Positions 33,363 to 41,709 of a stretch of 58,205 nucleotides of DNA are shown one piece after another. A program made the translations under genes and the position numbers. This DNA comes from Chiayiivirga sp. Its GTDB lineage: Bacteria; Pseudomonadota; Gammaproteobacteria; Xanthomonadales; Xanthomonadaceae. Position 1 is the stretch's first letter. Each line of letters begins with the position of its first letter. Under the pieces are notes generated by a model. It searched no databases and was not told the origin of the DNA. It saw only the letters and a list, made by a program, of their open reading frames with translations. The DNA is taken from assembly GCA_022647565.1 (NCBI GenBank), contig JALCLA010000007.1, positions 1 to 58,205 on the forward strand, read 5' to 3'.

Positions 33363-34376
33363 TCAGTCGCTCAAGGGCACGCCCAAGGCGGCGGCCATGC
33401 CGGCGACGGCACGTAGCTGCAGTCCCTTGCGGGTGTCGTAGTCCGGCCCGGAATAGCCCCACCAGTCCCAGCATGCTTTCGGATTCAACGGCAGGTAAGT
33501 CGCACGCGTCTGAGGATACAGGACGACCACCGAATGCAGGTCGGCCCAACGATTGAGACCGTTGTCACGCACGAAGACTTCGCCAACCGCGGCCAGGTTC
33601 TGTTCGCAGCCATGGAAGGCGATCAACAATCCGCACGGCCTGCCTTCGGCGCACTGCACGGGCTGATACAGCCGCCCCGTTGCATCGAGGAACGCGTCTT
33701 CGCCCGACGGCGCGAAGCGATCCTGATCGAACTCGAGCACGGTGCCGCTTGCCTCCGGTGCAACGGTCGACGCCGCTGCGCCGAACAGAGCCTGCATCAC
33801 CTCACCGGCGAAGTCGCGCCCGCACTTGCCCAGATACGGCGGTGCCGTCGTGGCGCAGTCGGCTCCCGTATCGAGGGTTGGCCACAGATGCGCGAACTCG
33901 CCATCACCATCCCAGCGCAGGTTCATGCCGGAGACCTCGGGCAAGGCCTCGTACAGGGCGTAGGCCGCCCGTGCGATCGACTCCGGCACCAGCACATCGC
34001 CTTTTCCATGCGCCACCAGCACGCGATCGCCGTCCAGGCCGGAAAGCGGCGCCAGTTCGCCGCGACTGGCGCGTTCGGCCACTCGCGTTGCCAGCGTCGC
34101 CATGTCCGGCGCGGCACCCGCGGCCTTCATGCAGAAACCGATGGCACGATCCAACGAGCCCTCGGCGCACTGATACGGCGGCCCCGACAACAGTGCCGCA
34201 CCCAGGAGATGGTCTGAATAGGCCAAGTGCATCTGCTGCGCCATGATGGCACCCGACGAGATGCCGACCACGGCAACGCGCTGCGGGTCGAGATTGAGCG
34301 CAGGCAGGCTCGGTGCCGGGGCCTTGCTGCAAGCCACGATGCACAGCCCCGCGATGACGGCCGCCATCCGTTTCAT
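33363..34376 (-). CDS. phaZ: Exported PHB depolymerase, circularly permuted type
   Basis: A 337-residue predicted lipoprotein (LCIVAC, Cys16). The lipase box GISSG (Ser40) is at the N-terminus, Asp127 is in GKGDVLVP and His163 is in EFAHLWP. The oxyanion block FHGCEQ (254-259) and the NPKACWDWWGYSG motif are at the C-terminus. This order (Ser first, oxyanion block last) is that of the circularly permuted PHB depolymerases of Penicillium funiculosum and the periplasmic Rhodospirillum enzyme. There is no linker or substrate-binding domain, so it is probably periplasmic or surface-bound. The start is the ATG with GGAGG nine bases upstream; a longer frame lacks a ribosome site. crbS follows after 25 bases. 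Confidence 0.86.
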   Translation of the reverse strand: MKRMAAVIAGLCIVACSKAPAPSLPALNLDPQRVAVVGISSGAIMAQQMHLAYSDHLLGAALLSGPPYQCAEGSLDRAIGFCMKAAGAAPDMATLATRVAERASRGELAPLSGLDGDRVLVAHGKGDVLVPESIARAAYALYEALPEVSGMNLRWDGDGEFAHLWPTLDTGADCATTAPPYLGKCGRDFAGEVMQALFGAAASTVAPEASGTVLEFDQDRFAPSGEDAFLDATGRLYQPVQCAEGRPCGLLIAFHGCEQNLAAVGEVFVRDNGLNRWADLHSVVVLYPQTRATYLPLNPKACWDWWGYSGPDYDTRKGLQLRAVAGMAAALGVPLSD

Positions 34377-34434
34377 CCAGCCTCCCTCCATTGCGCGGCC
34401 GCGACAAGCGCGGGCCGCATCCGCCGTGATCCTG

Positions 34435-34462
34435 AAAAAAACGGGCCGCGGATGCGGCCCGT
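34435..34462 (-). terminator. Rho-independent terminator after the TonB-dependent receptor
   Basis: On the minus strand, a perfect 9-bp stem ACGGGCCGC/GCGGCCCGT with loop ATCC is followed by a run of seven T. It lies 28 bases after the receptor stop and 58 before the depolymerase start. phaZ must therefore have its own promoter or be read by partial readthrough. Confidence 0.85.
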
Positions 34463-34490
34463 TGGGGGAAGAGCGCATCGCATCCCGCTC

Positions 34491-36761
34491 TCAGAAATCG
34501 TAACGCGCCGTCAGGCTGAAGGTGCGCGGCGCACCGTAGAACCCGGTCAACACACCCAGTGCGGCGATGTTGTAGCCGGTGGTGCGGTATTCGGTGTCCC
34601 AGAGGTTGTTGCCGTCGAGCGAGAAACTCCACGCGCCGGCGGTCTGCCAGATCACGCTGGCCGAGGTCAGGCTGTAGCCATCCTGGCGGATGGCTTCGGA
34701 CAGGTCGGTGGTCGGATAGACCTCGCTCTGATGCGAATGCGTGGCGCGCCAGGTCAGCGATCCACCGCTGACCAGCGGACGCGTGTACACCGCGCTGATC
34801 GCGCCCGAGTATTCCGGCGCATTGGTGAATCGCTGGCTGCCAGCGATGTTGTTGACGGTGCCGTTGGCCGATTCGGTGAGGAACTCGTCGTACTTGGTGT
34901 CGAGCCAGGCGAGGTTGCCCTGGATGCTGAAGTTCTCGGTCAACTGCAGGGCGTACTCGGCCTCGATGCCCTTGACCGTGCCCTTGCCGGCGTTGGTGAA
35001 GTCGCCGAAGAACGCATCGTTCTGGCCGTCGCCGTTGGAATCGAACGAGGTGAAGACCGAGAGCTGGATGTCCTTGTAGTCGTTGTAGAAGTAGGCCAGG
35101 TTCAGGAACAGGGTGTCATCCAGGAACGAGTTCTTGGCGCCGACCTCGAAGCTCGTCACCTTCTCGTCATCGAAGGGCAGGCGCGAGTTCGGGAACTGCA
35201 CGGCCTGGGCGCGGATGTTGAAGCCGCCCGACTTGAAGCCTTGCGACACCAGGCCGTAGATCAGGGTGTTCTCGTCCCAGCGATAGTCGAGCGAGAGCTT
35301 GGGCGAGAAGTTCTTGAAGCGTTCCGAATCCTCAAAGTCCGCCGCGATCGGGGTGCGATTGGTCGCGGTACACAGTGCGGCCAGCGTGGTGTAGGTCGCA
35401 TCCGTGTAGCAGCGATTGAGCACGTCGGCGCTCTTCTCCTCATCGGTGTAGCGGATGCCGCCCGTGATCGACCACTGGTCATTCAGGTCGAAGGTGCCCT
35501 CGCCATAGACCGCGATGCTGTCGGTATCGACCACGCCCTGGGTATCGCCGAAGCTCAGGTTGAAGAAGTTGTTGAGCACCTGGCCACCGGCTTCGCCGTC
35601 GAACCAGTAAAGGCCGGCCACGCCGCGGAACGCGCCGGCGTTGTCGTAGTTGAGCTGGAATTCCTGCGAGGTCTGCTCGTCGTTGTAGAACGCCTTCACG
35701 TCCGCGATCTTCTGCGGCAGGGTGTCGAAGTCGATATTGGTTTCGGTGTCGGACTCGCGGAACGCGGTGATCGACTTGAGCGTCCAGGCATCGCCCAGGT
35801 TCCAGCCGACGGTGACCGAGGCGCCGTCCATCGAGGTGTTGTTGATGTTCGGCATGCCGTTGCGCACGTCGTAGCGGTGGTCCAGCGGCGGGACGTTGCG
35901 CACGTTGATCACGGCGTTGGTGTTGGGTGCCAGCATCTGCGCGCCGCGCACGCCGGACTTGTCGTCCATCCAGTCCGCCGTGACCTTCACCCAGAAATCC
36001 GGATTGCCGACGTAGCCGATCGTGGCACGCGCGGCGAGGATTTCCTTGTCCGAGACTTCCTGGTCGGTGACCAGGTTCTTGCCGTAGCCGTCGCGACTGA
36101 GCGAAGCCGCGGCCACGCGCGCCACCCAGCCCGAGCCGCCCAGCGGCGCGTTGAGGTTGACCTTGAGATCACCCTGGTTGTAATCACCGACCGTGACACT
36201 ACCGCGGCCGTAGAAATCCTCTTCCAATGGCGAGGACACGTACTTGATCGCGCCGCCGATGGTGTTCTTGCCGTACAGCGTGCCCTGCGGGCCGCGCAGC
36301 ACTTCGATCCGCTCCACATCAAACACGTCCAGCAGTGCACCTTGCGGGCGGGCGATGTACACGTCGTCCAGATAGATGCCGACACCGGGGTCGACACCCC
36401 AGAGCGGATCGGCCTGGCCCACGCCGCGGATGTAGGCAGTGACCGTGCTGGTGGAACCGCGCGCGGCATAGATCGTGAGATTGGGCACGAACGCATCGAG
36501 GTCGCCGATGTCCTCCACGTTGAGCTTGTCGAGCGAGTCAGCGGTGTAGGCGGTGACGGCCACCGGCACGTCGGCGATCGTCTCTTCGCGCTTGCGCGCG
36601 GTGACGGTGACTTGCGACAGGCTGGAAGCCTGGCTCTTCTCTTCCTCCTTGGGTGCCGCCGAAGGATCGGCCGCCGCTGGCGCCTGCGCGACAGCAAGCA
36701 TGGGCAGCATCAGGGCGGTGACGACGGCGGCAGTCAGGCGGTGGCGGCGGAACGTGTTCAT
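34491..36761 (-). CDS. TonB-dependent outer-membrane receptor
   Basis: A 756-residue receptor with signal peptide (about 1-24), a TonB-box-like SSLSQVTVTARK segment and a plug domain. The plug shows YIRGVGQADPLWGVDPGVG, VYIARPQGALLDVFDVERIEV, and the LRGPQGTLYGKNTIGG motif. A beta-barrel with alternating aromatic strands follows and ends in TARYDF. The start is the ATG with GGGAG upstream; a longer frame is open but has no ribosome site. It is divergent from the GntP permease with a palindrome between. The gene set around it suggests uptake of 3HB oligomers or another PHB product, but the substrate cannot be read from the sequence and a metal complex or other nutrient is possible. Confidence 0.85.
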   Translation of the reverse strand: MNTFRRHRLTAAVVTALMLPMLAVAQAPAAADPSAAPKEEEKSQASSLSQVTVTARKREETIADVPVAVTAYTADSLDKLNVEDIGDLDAFVPNLTIYAARGSTSTVTAYIRGVGQADPLWGVDPGVGIYLDDVYIARPQGALLDVFDVERIEVLRGPQGTLYGKNTIGGAIKYVSSPLEEDFYGRGSVTVGDYNQGDLKVNLNAPLGGSGWVARVAAASLSRDGYGKNLVTDQEVSDKEILAARATIGYVGNPDFWVKVTADWMDDKSGVRGAQMLAPNTNAVINVRNVPPLDHRYDVRNGMPNINNTSMDGASVTVGWNLGDAWTLKSITAFRESDTETNIDFDTLPQKIADVKAFYNDEQTSQEFQLNYDNAGAFRGVAGLYWFDGEAGGQVLNNFFNLSFGDTQGVVDTDSIAVYGEGTFDLNDQWSITGGIRYTDEEKSADVLNRCYTDATYTTLAALCTATNRTPIAADFEDSERFKNFSPKLSLDYRWDENTLIYGLVSQGFKSGGFNIRAQAVQFPNSRLPFDDEKVTSFEVGAKNSFLDDTLFLNLAYFYNDYKDIQLSVFTSFDSNGDGQNDAFFGDFTNAGKGTVKGIEAEYALQLTENFSIQGNLAWLDTKYDEFLTESANGTVNNIAGSQRFTNAPEYSGAISAVYTRPLVSGGSLTWRATHSHQSEVYPTTDLSEAIRQDGYSLTSASVIWQTAGAWSFSLDGNNLWDTEYRTTGYNIAALGVLTGFYGAPRTFSLTARYDF

Positions 36762-36912
36762 CGGGGTCTCCCTCGGGCGTATTGCCTCTAGGGTCGGCAT
36801 GATCTGCGGAGGGACACAGAGCGTCACCTGTACCTTGGTACAGTGGGCCGCCGCGCACCGCATTGACGACACTGCGCTCCGCTACCGTCGTCGGAGCCGG
36901 CCCGCCGTCCCC
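36762..36912. promoter_or_regulatory. Divergent promoter region with palindromic operator (TonB receptor / GntP permease)
   Basis: Contains CTGTACC-TT-GGTACAG (36828-36843), whose core GTACCTTGGTAC is identical to the site at 26482-26493. Its centre is about 77 bases from the gntP start and 75 from the receptor start. A possible plus-strand -35 TTGACG lies at 36863-36868 but no clear -10 follows at the usual distance. The symmetric placement between two divergent genes fits a shared operator. Confidence 0.6.
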
Positions 36913-38313
36913 ATGCTCGAATTCCTCGTCGTCCTCGCTGCGCTGGTCTTCCTCATGCTGGTGGCCTATCGCGGCTACAGCGTGATCCTGTTCGCGCCGG
37001 TGGCGGCGCTGGGCGCCGTGTTGCTGACCGATCCGCAACTGGTCGCGCCAATGTTCACCGGCCTGTTCATGGACAAGATGGTCGGCTTTCTCAAGCTGTA
37101 TTTTCCGGTGTTCCTGCTCGGCGCGATCTTCGGCAAACTGATCGAGTTGTCCGGTTTCTCGAAATCCATCGTGGCGGCGGTGATCCGCCTGTTCGGCGCA
37201 CAACGCGCGATGCTCTCCATCGTGGTGGTCTGCGCCCTGCTCACCTACGGCGGGGTGTCGCTGTTCGTGGTGGTATTCGCGGTGTATCCGTTCGCGGCCG
37301 AACTGTTCCGCCAGAGCAACATCCCCAAGCGCCTGATCCCCGGCACCATCGCGCTCGGCGCGTTCACCTTCACCATGGATGCGCTGCCGGGCACGCCGCA
37401 GATCCAGAACATCATCCCGACCACGTTCTTCGGCACCAACACCTGGGCGGCGCCGTGGCTGGGCACGCTCGGTGGAGTGTTCATCCTGGCCTTGGGCCTG
37501 ATCTATCTCGAATGGCGGCGGCGCGCGGCGCTGGCGGCAGGCGAAGGCTATGGCACGGAGTTGTTGAACGAACCGGCCGCTTTCTCTGGCGAACGACTCG
37601 CGCATCCGCTGCTCGCAATCCTGCCGTTGGTACTGGTGGGCGTATCGAACAAACTGTTCACCGGCTGGATTCCAAAGCTCTACGGCGCGAGCCACAGCTT
37701 CGATCCGGCCGTGATCGGCAGCGCGCCGGAAGTGGTGCAGGAAATCTCGAAAGTCGGCGCGATCTGGGCGGTGCAAGGCGCGCTCCTGATCGGCATCGTG
37801 AGCGTGCTGGCGCTGGCCTGGAAGCCGGTGGTCGCGAGCTTCGCCGAAGGCACCAAGAGCGCGATCGGTGGCGCTCTGCTGGCCTCGATGAACACCGCTT
37901 CCGAATACGGCTTCGGGGCGGTGATCGCCGCCCTGCCCGGCTTCCTCGTGGTGGCAAACGCGCTCTCGGCGATTCCCAACCCGCTGGTGAACGAAGCCGT
38001 CACCGTCACCGCGCTGGCCGGCATCACCGGCTCGGCCTCGGGCGGCATGAGCATCGCGCTCGCGGCAATGGCGGAAACCTTCATCGCCAACGCGAACGCC
38101 GCCGGCATCCCGATGGACGTGTTGCATCGCGTCGCCGCCATGGCCTCGGGCGGCATGGATACCCTGCCGCACAACGGCGCAGTGATCACCCTGCTCGCCG
38201 TCACCGGCCTGACCCACCGCCAAGCCTACAAGGACATCTTCGCGATCACCCTCATCAAGACCATGGCGGTGTTTGTCGTGATCGGTCTGTACTACGCCAC
38301 CGGCGTGGTGTGA
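36913..38313 (+). CDS. GntP-family permease (candidate 3-hydroxybutyrate transporter)
   Basis: A 466-residue inner-membrane protein with about 12-14 helices and no signal peptide. Signatures are LTYGGVSLFVVVFAVYPFAAELFRQ in two parts (about 112-135), FTMDALPGTPQIQNIIPTTFFGTN, and the C-terminal LAGITGSASGGMSIALAA followed by MASGGMDTLPHNGAVITLL. These identify the gluconate/GntP group, some members of which are annotated as D-beta-hydroxybutyrate permeases. With BdhA nearby and a shared operator core, 3HB uptake is a good inference, but gluconate or another hydroxy acid cannot be excluded. A hairpin follows the stop. Confidence 0.84.
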   Translation: MLEFLVVLAALVFLMLVAYRGYSVILFAPVAALGAVLLTDPQLVAPMFTGLFMDKMVGFLKLYFPVFLLGAIFGKLIELSGFSKSIVAAVIRLFGAQRAMLSIVVVCALLTYGGVSLFVVVFAVYPFAAELFRQSNIPKRLIPGTIALGAFTFTMDALPGTPQIQNIIPTTFFGTNTWAAPWLGTLGGVFILALGLIYLEWRRRAALAAGEGYGTELLNEPAAFSGERLAHPLLAILPLVLVGVSNKLFTGWIPKLYGASHSFDPAVIGSAPEVVQEISKVGAIWAVQGALLIGIVSVLALAWKPVVASFAEGTKSAIGGALLASMNTASEYGFGAVIAALPGFLVVANALSAIPNPLVNEAVTVTALAGITGSASGGMSIALAAMAETFIANANAAGIPMDVLHRVAAMASGGMDTLPHNGAVITLLAVTGLTHRQAYKDIFAITLIKTMAVFVVIGLYYATGVV

Positions 38314-38320
38314 TCTGCCG

Positions 38321-38346
38321 CGCGGCGCGCCCAGCGACGCGCCGCG
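38321..38346 (+). terminator. GC-rich hairpin after the GntP permease
   Basis: A 9-bp stem CGCGGCGCG/CGCGCCGCG with an eight-base loop, eight bases after the permease stop. It has no T tract, so it is a weak intrinsic terminator at best. It also lies just beyond the convergent lipoprotein gene. Confidence 0.35.
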
Positions 38347-38355
38347 AGCGTGGGC

Positions 38356-38703
38356 TCAGTCGCTCTTGCTGACTTCTTCGGTGCCCATATCCACCGTGTA
38401 CCGGGCCTGGCTCGTGCCGCCAGCGGTCTCGACGCAGGTCACTTCAGCCTGATTGGAAAGATCTCCCAGCGAACGCAGACCCACGATGTCGGCACAGCTT
38501 CCGCCCTGGCGACCGATGAGATCTTTCAACCTGGCCGCCTGTTCCGGATCCACGGAGACGGCCTGGGCCTTGGGTGCCTCTGCCGTTGGCGCGGCTGCAA
38601 GCGTCACGGGCGCCTGGATCGCGGGTTCGCCATTGCGGCTACACGCGGTGAGCGTCGTCAGCAAAAGGCTTCCGGTCGCGATGACGAGTCGTGCACTTCT
38701 CAT
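38356..38703 (-). CDS. Small lipoprotein of unknown function
   Basis: A 115-residue protein with a lipoprotein signal (LTTLTAC, Cys21). After a Pro/Ala-rich linker (about 25-50) a short folded part (about 51-110) contains two further cysteines, in GSCADIVG and VTCVETAG, which could form a disulfide in the periplasm. I recognise no family. It is convergent with the GntP permease and the next gene upstream is separated by about 230 bases. No functional clue. Confidence 0.65.
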   Translation of the reverse strand: MRSARLVIATGSLLLTTLTACSRNGEPAIQAPVTLAAAPTAEAPKAQAVSVDPEQAARLKDLIGRQGGSCADIVGLRSLGDLSNQAEVTCVETAGGTSQARYTVDMGTEEVSKSD

Positions 38704-38881
38704 GGTTGGCTTCTCATAGGAAGAACGGGGTCAGGTTCACTTTCTAGCCCAAGGCCAAGCGTTTTCCTAGCCCGGGATCGACTACAAGTCGATGAAAAAG
38801 CAGGGGTCGAGCGAACATAAGGGTCAGAGTACGTCTTCAGCACCCGAAGAAACCTGCTGCTCGTCAATTCTGGCACACCAA
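38704..38881. other. Spacer with repeated GGGTCAG-type motifs
   Basis: Two related motifs lie 90 bases apart: GGGGTCAGGTTCACTTTCT (38727-38745) and AAGGGTCAGAGTACGTCTTC (38819-38838). A GGGGTCGAGCGAAC is between them. Such GGGTCAGAGTA sequences often accompany REP-associated transposase remnants in gammaproteobacteria, but no transposase is present here. Confidence 0.35.
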
Positions 38882-38884
38882 CGA

Positions 38885-38908
38885 AAAAGCGGGCCGTAGC
38901 CCGCTTTT
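38885..38908. terminator. Terminator after pnp
   Basis: A 10-bp stem AAAAGCGGGC/GCCCGCTTTT with a four-base loop. On the minus strand it is followed by TTTTTCG and lies 23 bases after the pnp stop, a classical rho-independent terminator. It is symmetric enough to act in both directions. Confidence 0.85.
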
Positions 38909-38931
38909 CGTGTCACCAAATCGCGGGGCGA

Positions 38932-41037
38932 TCAGGCCGGCGTGCCTTCACCCTCGGTCACGGCCTTCATCGACAGGCGGATGCGGCCCTGCTTGTCGAC
39001 TTCCAGCACCTTCACCTTGACGATATCGCCTTCCTTCAGCTTGTCGGAGACCTTCTCGACGCGCTCGTTGGAGATCTGCGAGACGTGCACGAGGCCATCC
39101 TTGCCGGGGGCGATGGTGACGAACGCGCCGAAGTCCATCAACTTGGCGACCTTGCCTTCGTAGATGCGGCCCGGTTCGACGTCCGAGGTGATCTGTTCGA
39201 TGCGGGCCTTCGCCGCCTGCGCCGCGAGTGCGTTGATCGAGGCGATGACGATGGTGCCGTCGTCCTGGATGTCGATCTGGGTGCCGGTGTCCTTGGTGAT
39301 GGCCTGGATCACCGAGCCACCCTTGCCGATCACTTCGCGGATCTTGTCCGGGTGGATCTTCATGGTGAGCAGGCGCGGGGCGTACTCGCTCATCTCGGCG
39401 CGTGGCGCGGTGATCACCTTCGCCATCTCGCCGAGGATGTGCAGGCGACCCTGCTTGGCCTGGGCCAGCGCCACTTTCATGATCTCCTCGGTGATGCCGT
39501 CGATCTTGATGTCCATCTGCAACGCCGAGATACCGTTCGAGGTACCGGCCACCTTGAAATCCATGTCGCCGAGGTGATCTTCGTCACCGAGGATGTCGGA
39601 GAGCACGACGTAGTCGGCGCCTTCCTTCACCAGGCCCATGGCGATGCCGGCGACCGGCGCCGAGATCGGCACGCCCGCGTCCATCAACGCCAGCGAGGAG
39701 CCGCAGACCGAGGCCATCGAGGACGAACCGTTGGATTCGGTGATTTCCGAGACCACGCGGATGGTGTACGGGAACGATTCCATCGACGGCATCACGGCCT
39801 GCACGCCGCGGCGCGCGAGACGGCCGTGACCGATTTCGCGACGCTTCGGGCCCATCATGCGACCGGCTTCACCGACCGAGAACGGCGGGAAGTTGTAGTG
39901 GAACAGGAAGTGATCCTTGGATTCGCCTTCGACCGCGTCGATGATCTGGCCGTCGCGCGCCGTGCCCAGCGTGGTGACCACGATGGCCTGGGTTTCGCCG
40001 CGCTGGAACAGCGACGAGCCGTGGGTGCGCGGCAGCACGCCGGTCTTGACCATGATCGGACGCACCGTGGTCAGGTCACGACCGTCGATGCGGATCTTGG
40101 TGCTGAGCACCGAGTGGCGCATGGTCTGGTATTCGAATTCACCGAATTCCTTCGACACTTCCTTCGCGTCCCAGCCATTGGCTTCAATGTTGGGCTTGAG
40201 GCTGTCGAGCGTCGCCTTCTTCAGCGCGGCGATGGCGTCGCGGCGGGCGAGCTTGTCGACGATCTTGAAGGCGTCGGCGAGCTTGTTGCCGATCGCCGCC
40301 TTGAGTGCGTCGATCGGGGCTTGCGGCTTGTCGGCCGGTGCCCAGTTCCACGACTTGACGCCAACTTCCGCGGCCAGTTCGTTGATCGCCTTGACTACGG
40401 CCTGCAGCTGCTGGTGGCCGAACACCACCGCGCCCAGCATCACGTCTTCCGACAGTTCCTTGGCTTCCGACTCCACCATGAGCACAGCACCGGCGGTGCC
40501 GGCGACGACGAGTTCGAGGTCGGAGGTCTTGAGTTCGGTGACGGTCGGGTTGAGCAGGTACTGGCCATTGGCATAGCCGACCTTGGCCGCACCGATCGGG
40601 CCCTTGAACGGGATGCCCGAGAGCACCAGCGCGGCCGAGGCACCGATCATGGCGGGGATATCGCCGCCCACTTCCGGGTTCAGGCTCATCACCTGAGCGA
40701 TGACCTGCACCTCGTTGAGGAAGCCTTCCGGGAACAGCGGGCGGATCGGGCGATCGATCAGGCGCGAGACCAGGGTCTCGCGCTCGGTCTGGCGGCCTTC
40801 ACGCTTGAAGAAGCCACCCGGGATGCGACCACCGGCGTAGAACTTCTCGAGGTAGTCAACCGTGAGCGGGAAGAAGTCCTGGCCTTCGCGCGCCGTCTTG
40901 TTGCCGACCACGGTGACCAGCACCACGGTATCGGCCATCTTCACCATCACGGCACCGCCGGCCTGACGGGCCACTTCACCGGTTTCGAGCGTGACCTGGT
41001 GCTGCCCGTACTGGAACGTCTTCGTTACTTTTGCCAC
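38932..41037 (-). CDS. pnp: Polynucleotide phosphorylase
   Basis: A 701-residue PNPase: two RNase PH-like domains joined by an alpha-helical linker, then KH and S1 RNA-binding domains at the C-terminus. It degrades mRNA 3' to 5' with inorganic phosphate as part of the degradosome. Visible landmarks include [21 protein letters not shown] split over residues 60-85, [14 protein letters not shown] and the KH-type [13 protein letters not shown] near 550. The start is GTG at 41037 with GAAGGAA nine bases upstream; a longer frame begins in an arginine-rich stretch with no similarity. It lies downstream of rpsO, the usual order. Confidence 0.97.
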   Translation of the reverse strand: MAKVTKTFQYGQHQVTLETGEVARQAGGAVMVKMADTVVLVTVVGNKTAREGQDFFPLTVDYLEKFYAGGRIPGGFFKREGRQTERETLVSRLIDRPIRPLFPEGFLNEVQVIAQVMSLNPEVGGDIPAMIGASAALVLSGIPFKGPIGAAKVGYANGQYLLNPTVTELKTSDLELVVAGTAGAVLMVESEAKELSEDVMLGAVVFGHQQLQAVVKAINELAAEVGVKSWNWAPADKPQAPIDALKAAIGNKLADAFKIVDKLARRDAIAALKKATLDSLKPNIEANGWDAKEVSKEFGEFEYQTMRHSVLSTKIRIDGRDLTTVRPIMVKTGVLPRTHGSSLFQRGETQAIVVTTLGTARDGQIIDAVEGESKDHFLFHYNFPPFSVGEAGRMMGPKRREIGHGRLARRGVQAVMPSMESFPYTIRVVSEITESNGSSSMASVCGSSLALMDAGVPISAPVAGIAMGLVKEGADYVVLSDILGDEDHLGDMDFKVAGTSNGISALQMDIKIDGITEEIMKVALAQAKQGRLHILGEMAKVITAPRAEMSEYAPRLLTMKIHPDKIREVIGKGGSVIQAITKDTGTQIDIQDDGTIVIASINALAAQAAKARIEQITSDVEPGRIYEGKVAKLMDFGAFVTIAPGKDGLVHVSQISNERVEKVSDKLKEGDIVKVKVLEVDKQGRIRLSMKAVTEGEGTPA

Positions 41038-41181
41038 GGTGTGAATTCCTTCATCTGGGATTTCCGCCGCGGCACCCTTGCCGGGCGGTGGTACGGACGA
41101 CCTGTCCGCGGGTTTTTCGTCGCCGCCGCTGTTGCGCGTCCTGCGCCCGCGACGCTCGTGCATCCATGCCCTTCAAAACAA

Positions 41182-41204
41182 CCGCGGCGCACTGGGCGCC
41201 GCGG
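41182..41204 (-). terminator. Hairpin between rpsO and pnp
   Basis: A stem of at least 8 bp, CCGCGGCG/CGCCGCGG. On the minus strand it is followed by TTGTTTTG, 15 bases after the rpsO stop. It corresponds in position to the known rpsO terminator in E. coli, which allows partial readthrough into pnp. Confidence 0.65.
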
Positions 41205-41218
41205 AAGGTGCATCGGGT

Positions 41219-41479
41219 TTAACGGCGCAGGCCGAGACGCTCGATCAGCGTCTTGTAGCGCTCGCCATCCTTCTTCTTCAGATAGCCGAGCAGGCTGCGG
41301 CGCTGGTTGACCAGCTTCAGCAGGCCGCGGCGGCTGTGGTGATCCTGCTTGTGCGACTTGAAGTGCTCGGTGAGCTGCTCGATGCGCGCGGAAAGCAGCG
41401 CAACCTGCACCTCGGGCGAACCGGTATCGTTCGGCGCGCGCTTGAAATCGTCGATGATCTTGCTGGTGTCGATGGACAT
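41219..41479 (-). CDS. rpsO: 30S ribosomal protein S15
   Basis: An 86-residue S15. Recognisable parts are the N-terminal [21 protein letters not shown] and the [16 protein letters not shown] helix, ending in the LIERLGLRR tail. It binds 16S rRNA early in small-subunit assembly. Length is normal. A strong promoter lies 116-144 bases upstream. It is separated from truB by 230 bases, so it is probably transcribed both alone and with the upstream genes. Confidence 0.98.
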   Translation of the reverse strand: MSIDTSKIIDDFKRAPNDTGSPEVQVALLSARIEQLTEHFKSHKQDHHSRRGLLKLVNQRRSLLGYLKKKDGERYKTLIERLGLRR

Positions 41480-41594
41480 GATCCTGCCTTTGAGTGATGC
41501 GCAGTCCGCAGAAGCGCCAGGCCGCTTGCCTGACGAACCGCCTGACCCGCCGGTGGGAAAACGAGAAACGGGAAGTGCCTGAAAAAGCCGCGGA

Positions 41595-41623
41595 ATTGTA
41601 GCCGAGCGGCGGCGCGCGGACAA
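41595..41623 (-). promoter_or_regulatory. Sigma-70 promoter for rpsO
   Basis: On the minus strand, TTGTCC (41618-41623) and TACAAT (41595-41600) are separated by 17 bases. The match to the -35/-10 consensus and spacing is very good. The resulting 5' leader of roughly 110 bases is long enough for S15 or PNPase autoregulation. Confidence 0.75.
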
Positions 41624-41709
41624 CCAGAACCTCGGCCTGAGTCCGCTACGGCGATTAGAGTTTCGGCTCCAGCCGATGCCCGCCCGACCTTGAGGACGGG
41701 GCACGGGTT

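Noticed and set aside
30131..33556. An open frame of 1141 codons antisense to crbS
   Set aside because: It is Arg-, Gln- and His-rich with no domain sense, as expected opposite a GC-rich gene. The crbS strand has clear domains.
34491..36761. Naming the TonB receptor a siderophore receptor
   Set aside because: No iron-uptake neighbours or Fur-like site was seen. Context is PHB catabolism.
34227..36791. An 854-codon open frame antisense to the TonB receptor
   Set aside because: Composition is dominated by Val, Arg, Asp and His and no family resemblance. The receptor is well supported.
39085..41310. A 741-codon open frame antisense to pnp
   Set aside because: Low-complexity composition with repeated His/Asp/Arg and no recognisable motif. 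pnp itself is certain.
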